From positions 62,001 through 126,000 of the forward strand of contig JAEINT010000005.1 of assembly GCA_016342745.1 (NCBI GenBank): a stretch of 64,000 bases of DNA, given 5' to 3'. A model generated the notes under the pieces. The model was not told the origin of the DNA. It saw only the letters and a list, made by a program, of their open reading frames with translations, and did no database searches. Each line of letters opens with the position of its first letter. The first letter of the stretch is position 1. Source of the stretch: Labilibaculum sp. GTDB lineage: Bacteria > Bacteroidota > Bacteroidia > Bacteroidales > Marinifilaceae. Below are positions 60,554 through 64,000 of this stretch, one piece after another. A program made the translations under genes and the position numbers.

Positions 60554-63375
60554 AGAATTGCCTTTTTATCTTTTTTAAGATATTTATTAATCGTTGCCAG
60601 TAAATTGTTTTCCTCAAATGGCTTCGCTATAAAATCATCACATCCAGCTTCAATACTTCGATTGCGATCCTCTCTAAAAGCATTAGCTGTTTGTGCAATA
60701 ATTGGGAGGTTATCTCTCATTTTCTTGATGGATTGAGTTGCTTCTAATCCATTAATATCAGGTAATCTTAAATCCATTAATACCAAATTAATAGTTGGGT
60801 TTCTAAGGCTTAATTCAATGGCTTTATTTCCAGATATTGTATGTAATATTTTTACTTTAGTTGGTTTTAGAGCTGCTTCTATGTATTTGAAATTGGTTTC
60901 ATCATCTTCAACAACAAGAATAAGTTTATCATCCCATTTATAACCACTTTTTTTTGGTTTGATAATACTTGCATTTTGAGCTTCTACAGGATTGTAAGGT
61001 ACCGTAAAATAGAAAGTCGTCCCCTTATCTTCCATCGTTTCCATTCTAATTTGTCCACCCATTAATTCTACAAAACCTTTAGATATTGCTAAGCCAAGTC
61101 CAGTTCCTCCATATTTTCTGGTAAAAGTTTCTTCTACTTGGCGGAATCGTTCAAAAATAATTTCCTGTTTTTCTTTCGGAATTCCGATACCTGTGTCTTT
61201 TACGAAAAACTCTAAGAAATTCTCATCTACTAAATGATAACCAAAATCGATGTATCCAGAAGATGTAAATTTGAAGGCATTGCTAAGCAGATTGGAAATT
61301 ACCTGACGCAATTTACGATCCTCTGTAATTACATACGCCTCTTCGTCCGATAGCGACTTTGTAAGGGTGAATTCTATTTCATCATCAGTACTGTTCTCTT
61401 TTGAATATTGAGCGTGTAAATCATCTAATATTATATTTAGAGAGCATTCCGATTCTTTAATAAATGTTTGTCCGGCATCTAACTTCGAAATATCAAGAAT
61501 ATCATTTATGATTTTAAGAAGTTGGTTCGAACTCTTGTAAATGATATCGATATAGGTTTCATGCTGTTCTGGCGTTTTTCCTGGTCTGCGAAGCATGTCT
61601 GCAAAACCAATAATACCATTCATTGGAGTTCTAATTTCATGCGACATATTAGCCAAGAAAGCAGATTTAAGACGATCACTTTCTTCCGCCTTATTCTTTG
61701 CATTAACCAACTCTCCTTGTGTCGAAATAATATCTGATATATCATTAATGATAATCATCGATGAAGTGTCAAAAGGAACCATGAAAAATTCACAATGACG
61801 AATATTTCCATTTTTTATCGTCATATGGAACTCTTGCTTTTCGATATCTGTTTGATTCTTTATTGCCTCAGCGATAGCATTTTTCCATTTTGTCATTACC
61901 TCTTCACGGTATTCTTTAACCGGGAAACAAGATTTGTACCAGTCATCGGAAGTTTTAATATCCTGCATGGTGTAGCCAAATAGTTCAACAAATTTATCAT
62001 TGAAATATTCAATATTCTGTTTTTCATCAGTGATAACAATTGGTAGAGGAGACTTGTGAATCATTTTCTTCAAGCGTCGTTCACTTTTGACAATCGCTTG
62101 TTGTGCATGTTTACGCTCTGTAATATCTCGCGATGTAGATAAGATCACATGTTTTCCATGAAGTGTAACGAGTTGACTTACAGTTTCCATTGGTGTTTTT
62201 TTACCGTACTTGGAAACAAATACTTGCTCATGCGTAAATTGCTTTTCTCTGGTCAATCTTTTAATAGAATCAACAATATGATCTTTTGGTAGGTCTTCAA
62301 TAAAGTTGATTAAAGACAGGTTGAACAATTCTTCACGAGAATAACCAAGAAGAACACAAGCGGTATCATTTGCTTCAATTAATTTAGAAGTTCCATCCCC
62401 CATATATTCATTTACCAGAATAATATCGGTACTACCGTTAATCAGGTTACGATATTTTTCTTCGCTTTCGGCTAGAGCTGTAGTTCTTTCATTAACCCTT
62501 TCCTCTAACTTTTCATTAAATAGTCTTAGCTTTTCAGAATACTCATGAATTTCTTGATATTGAGTTCGAATTGTTTCTTCTCCCTTTTCTCTTTCTTTTA
62601 TTTCCGTTTGAAGTTTCGTATAAGTTTGGGTTAGTTCCGTCATGGAATGATCCAATAGTTGTTCTTCACTTATACGACGAATTGATGTATTGCCTTGATA
62701 AATTGCCTGAGCTTTTAAAATGAATTTTTTAATTGGACGAGCTATGCTTTCTGATATCACGTAAGTGATAAAAATACTAGCCAGAACAATTAATATCGAA
62801 ATGGCAATAAAAAGGTATAGCGTATAGGTATGTGTTTCGGTAGCTTCTCTGTAGATCAGATTTGCTTTGTTCTCTGCAAAATCTGTCATTACCTTAGTTT
62901 TTTCCTTTAGTTTGTTGAGATGTACAGCCGCAACACCATCAACCATTTTTTTAGCGCTAAGTTCCTTGCCACTAACTTTTAAATCAATAATCTGATTTCG
63001 AAGTTCTTCCCATTCAATAAAAGTATGATATGCAATTCCAACATCACGTTTATCGCCAAGGAATCGATTGAATACAGTATCGAACTGGGTCATGACCTTT
63101 AGGTGGTAAAAATTGATTGTATCGATTGCTTGATCGAACTCTTCTTGTGTTTTAGCCAAGAGAATATCCTTCATGGAACTTTCCATGGTTTGGATGTGCG
63201 TGTTGATGTCTCGTACGCTATTACTAACCTTATAGGTGTGTGTATAAATGAATTCGGACTCGTTGCGAAGGTTTTTTACTTGAAAAATAGAGAGGACAAC
63301 AAATGATACCGTAAACAGTAGAATTAAGCCAAAACCGGAAAGCACTCTCGTGCGGAATCTCATTCTATTTAACAT
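60550..63375 (-). CDS. PAS-containing membrane hybrid histidine kinase
   Basis: This 941-residue kinase has a membrane helix at about 10-30, a four-helix extracytoplasmic sensor, and a second helix at about 185-208 leading into HAMP (ISESIARPIKKFILKAQAIYQG). A coiled coil and two PAS domains (SEEKYRNLINGSTDIILV and SERRLKKMIHKSPLPIVITDE) follow. HisKA has His579 in LANMSHEIRTPMNG; the HATPase shows LLSNAFKFTSSG, KDTGIGIPKE and GGTGLGLAIS; and a C-terminal receiver has its acceptor Asp in VLMDLRLPDING. It is complete. It converges on the cyclase gene. Output is unknown because the receiver has no DNA-binding part. Confidence 0.93.
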   Translation of the reverse strand: MLNRMRFRTRVLSGFGLILLFTVSFVVLSIFQVKNLRNESEFIYTHTYKVSNSVRDINTHIQTMESSMKDILLAKTQEEFDQAIDTINFYHLKVMTQFDTVFNRFLGDKRDVGIAYHTFIEWEELRNQIIDLKVSGKELSAKKMVDGVAAVHLNKLKEKTKVMTDFAENKANLIYREATETHTYTLYLFIAISILIVLASIFITYVISESIARPIKKFILKAQAIYQGNTSIRRISEEQLLDHSMTELTQTYTKLQTEIKEREKGEETIRTQYQEIHEYSEKLRLFNEKLEERVNERTTALAESEEKYRNLINGSTDIILVNEYMGDGTSKLIEANDTACVLLGYSREELFNLSLINFIEDLPKDHIVDSIKRLTREKQFTHEQVFVSKYGKKTPMETVSQLVTLHGKHVILSTSRDITERKHAQQAIVKSERRLKKMIHKSPLPIVITDEKQNIEYFNDKFVELFGYTMQDIKTSDDWYKSCFPVKEYREEVMTKWKNAIAEAIKNQTDIEKQEFHMTIKNGNIRHCEFFMVPFDTSSMIIINDISDIISTQGELVNAKNKAEESDRLKSAFLANMSHEIRTPMNGIIGFADMLRRPGKTPEQHETYIDIIYKSSNQLLKIINDILDISKLDAGQTFIKESECSLNIILDDLHAQYSKENSTDDEIEFTLTKSLSDEEAYVITEDRKLRQVISNLLSNAFKFTSSGYIDFGYHLVDENFLEFFVKDTGIGIPKEKQEIIFERFRQVEETFTRKYGGTGLGLAISKGFVELMGGQIRMETMEDKGTTFYFTVPYNPVEAQNASIIKPKKSGYKWDDKLILVVEDDETNFKYIEAALKPTKVKILHTISGNKAIELSLRNPTINLVLMDLRLPDINGLEATQSIKKMRDNLPIIAQTANAFREDRNRSIEAGCDDFIAKPFEENNLLATINKYLKKDKKAIL

Positions 63376-63526
63376 GAAATCGTAACAGGTTTAAGTGTAA
63401 CTTAGTGGTTGAAATGATCGGTTTAGATCACATTTGATTGTAAGTTAATTATTATTGTGGATTTTCACAAAAAATTTGACAAAGGGCTTAGAATAGTTAA
63501 TGTATAGAGAAAAAATGGCAATAAAA

Positions 63527-63551
63527 AAGGCAGCTCTAACAGAGCTGCCTT
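63527..63551 (-). terminator. Intrinsic terminator after rnfA
   Basis: AAGGCAGCTCT / AGAGCTGCCTT form an 11-base perfect stem with a three-base loop, followed on the minus strand by T6. It lies 25 bases after the stop. Confidence 0.9.
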
Positions 63552-63576
63552 GATAATATATTGAATTGTTTTTTGA

Positions 63577-64000
63577 TTATACGATTCCAGAGAATCCCAT
63601 AAAGGCCATTGCTAATAATCCTGCTACGATAAGTGCAGCTGGAGTACCTTTCATTCCTTTTGGAAGTTCAACTAAATCTAAATGCTCACGCAAACCTGCA
63701 AACAACACAAGTGCTAGACCAAAACCAATTGCTGAGGCTCCTGAGAATACAACTGCTTCAAGTAAGTTGTAATCTTTTTGGATTGTCATAATTGCCACAC
63801 CAAGAATGGCACAGTTGGTAGTAATCAAAGGAAGAAATACTCCCAATGCCTGATACAATGCAGGACTCACTTTTTTCAAAATAATCTCTACCAATTGAAC
63901 TAGAGATGCAATTACTAAAATAAATGAGATGGTTTGCATAAATCCAATTCCATAAGGATTCAGAATGTAATGCTGTATTAAATAGGTAACAATGGTAGCT
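63577..64000 (-). CDS. rnfA: RnfA-type electron transport complex subunit, N-terminus cut by window edge
   Basis: The visible 141 residues are the C-terminal three-quarters of an RnfA/NqrE-family membrane protein of the complex that couples ferredoxin-NAD+ electron transfer to Na+ pumping. The frame is open to the window end; the ATG at 63939 is internal, because the residues before it (TYLIQHYILNPYGIGFMQT) are family-like. Motifs are FVEMFLKK-like LVEIILKKVSPALYQALG and VFLPLITTNCAILGVAI, where TTNCA with its Cys is more typical of RnfA than of NqrE. The rest of the rnf operon should lie beyond the window. Confidence 0.85.
   Translation of the reverse strand, partial: ATIVTYLIQHYILNPYGIGFMQTISFILVIASLVQLVEIILKKVSPALYQALGVFLPLITTNCAILGVAIMTIQKDYNLLEAVVFSGASAIGFGLALVLFAGLREHLDLVELPKGMKGTPAALIVAGLLAMAFMGFSGIV

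Noticed and set aside
1-64000. tRNA, rRNA, CRISPR, insertion sequence or prophage
   Set aside because: I looked for T-loop-like GGTTCRA motifs, regular spaced repeats, transposase motifs and terminal repeats and saw none that hold up; a covariance search could still find a small RNA.
63577-64000. NqrE instead of RnfA
   Set aside because: The PLITTNCA stretch and the YGIGFMQT segment before it fit RnfA better, although the two families are close and the operon partners are outside the window.

Overview
This 64 kb window looks like a stretch of chromosome from a marine, AT-rich member of the Bacteroidota, most likely near the Marinilabiliales/Marinifilaceae. The evidence is as follows. Promoters carry the Bacteroidota -7 motif TAnnTTTG, and Shine-Dalgarno sequences are weak or absent. 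Several families are typical of the phylum (DUF4831, DUF6787, the GERFGFY-type POT transporter, TamB of about 1,500 residues, and the rel-fur-purA gene order). Sodium-linked transport is prominent (NhaD, an SSS symporter and an RnfA-type subunit). The genus is an inference. I see no rRNA, tRNA, CRISPR array, insertion sequence or prophage.

Layout. Positions 1-14.4 kb are mostly housekeeping: hemF (cut by the window edge), a small membrane protein, a POT peptide transporter, a DUF4287/DUF5655 protein, the NAD(P)HX repair enzyme nnr, a DUF4831 protein, then rel-fur-purA, an M16 peptidase pair and a nitronate monooxygenase-like enzyme. Positions 14.7-20.6 kb hold three tandem ClC-CBS chloride channel/transporter paralogues, each 591 residues long, whose ion-pathway residues have diverged. 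Positions 20.6-25 kb carry small envelope proteins, glyA and a TauE/SafE permease. Positions 25-33.3 kb hold exbB-exbD-tonB, nhaD and tamB, all on the minus strand. tsaD and two small genes follow.

Positions 35.7-42.5 kb are a minus-strand signalling operon: a stand-alone CheB methylesterase domain, a CheR methyltransferase, a receiver-kinase-receiver protein and a 1,246-residue hybrid kinase. Positions 42.8-45.1 kb hold an OB-fold-like lipoprotein, a PepSY-type membrane protein and a TPR protein. Between 45.17 and 45.35 kb lies the decayed C-terminus of an ABC-transporter permease. Positions 45.4-52.6 kb are a tight sugar-acid operon: enolase-superfamily dehydratase, Zn-alcohol dehydrogenase, SDR, aldo/keto reductase, SSS symporter, AraC regulator and a lipoprotein mutarotase. 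It fits oxidative use of an L-fucose or L-galactose type sugar. Positions 53.1-59.4 kb are a TetR-regulated RND efflux operon (adaptor, pump, TolC) followed by a large imperfect hairpin. Positions 59.5-63.4 kb hold a membrane class III cyclase converging on a PAS hybrid kinase, and the window ends inside an rnfA gene.

The most interesting items are the ClC triplet, whose third copy has lost several filter residues, the CheB/CheR/hybrid-kinase operon, the sugar-acid operon with a surface-anchored double mutarotase, the ABC-permease remnant and the structured element after tolC. I found no clear evidence of a wholly new defence or mobile system.
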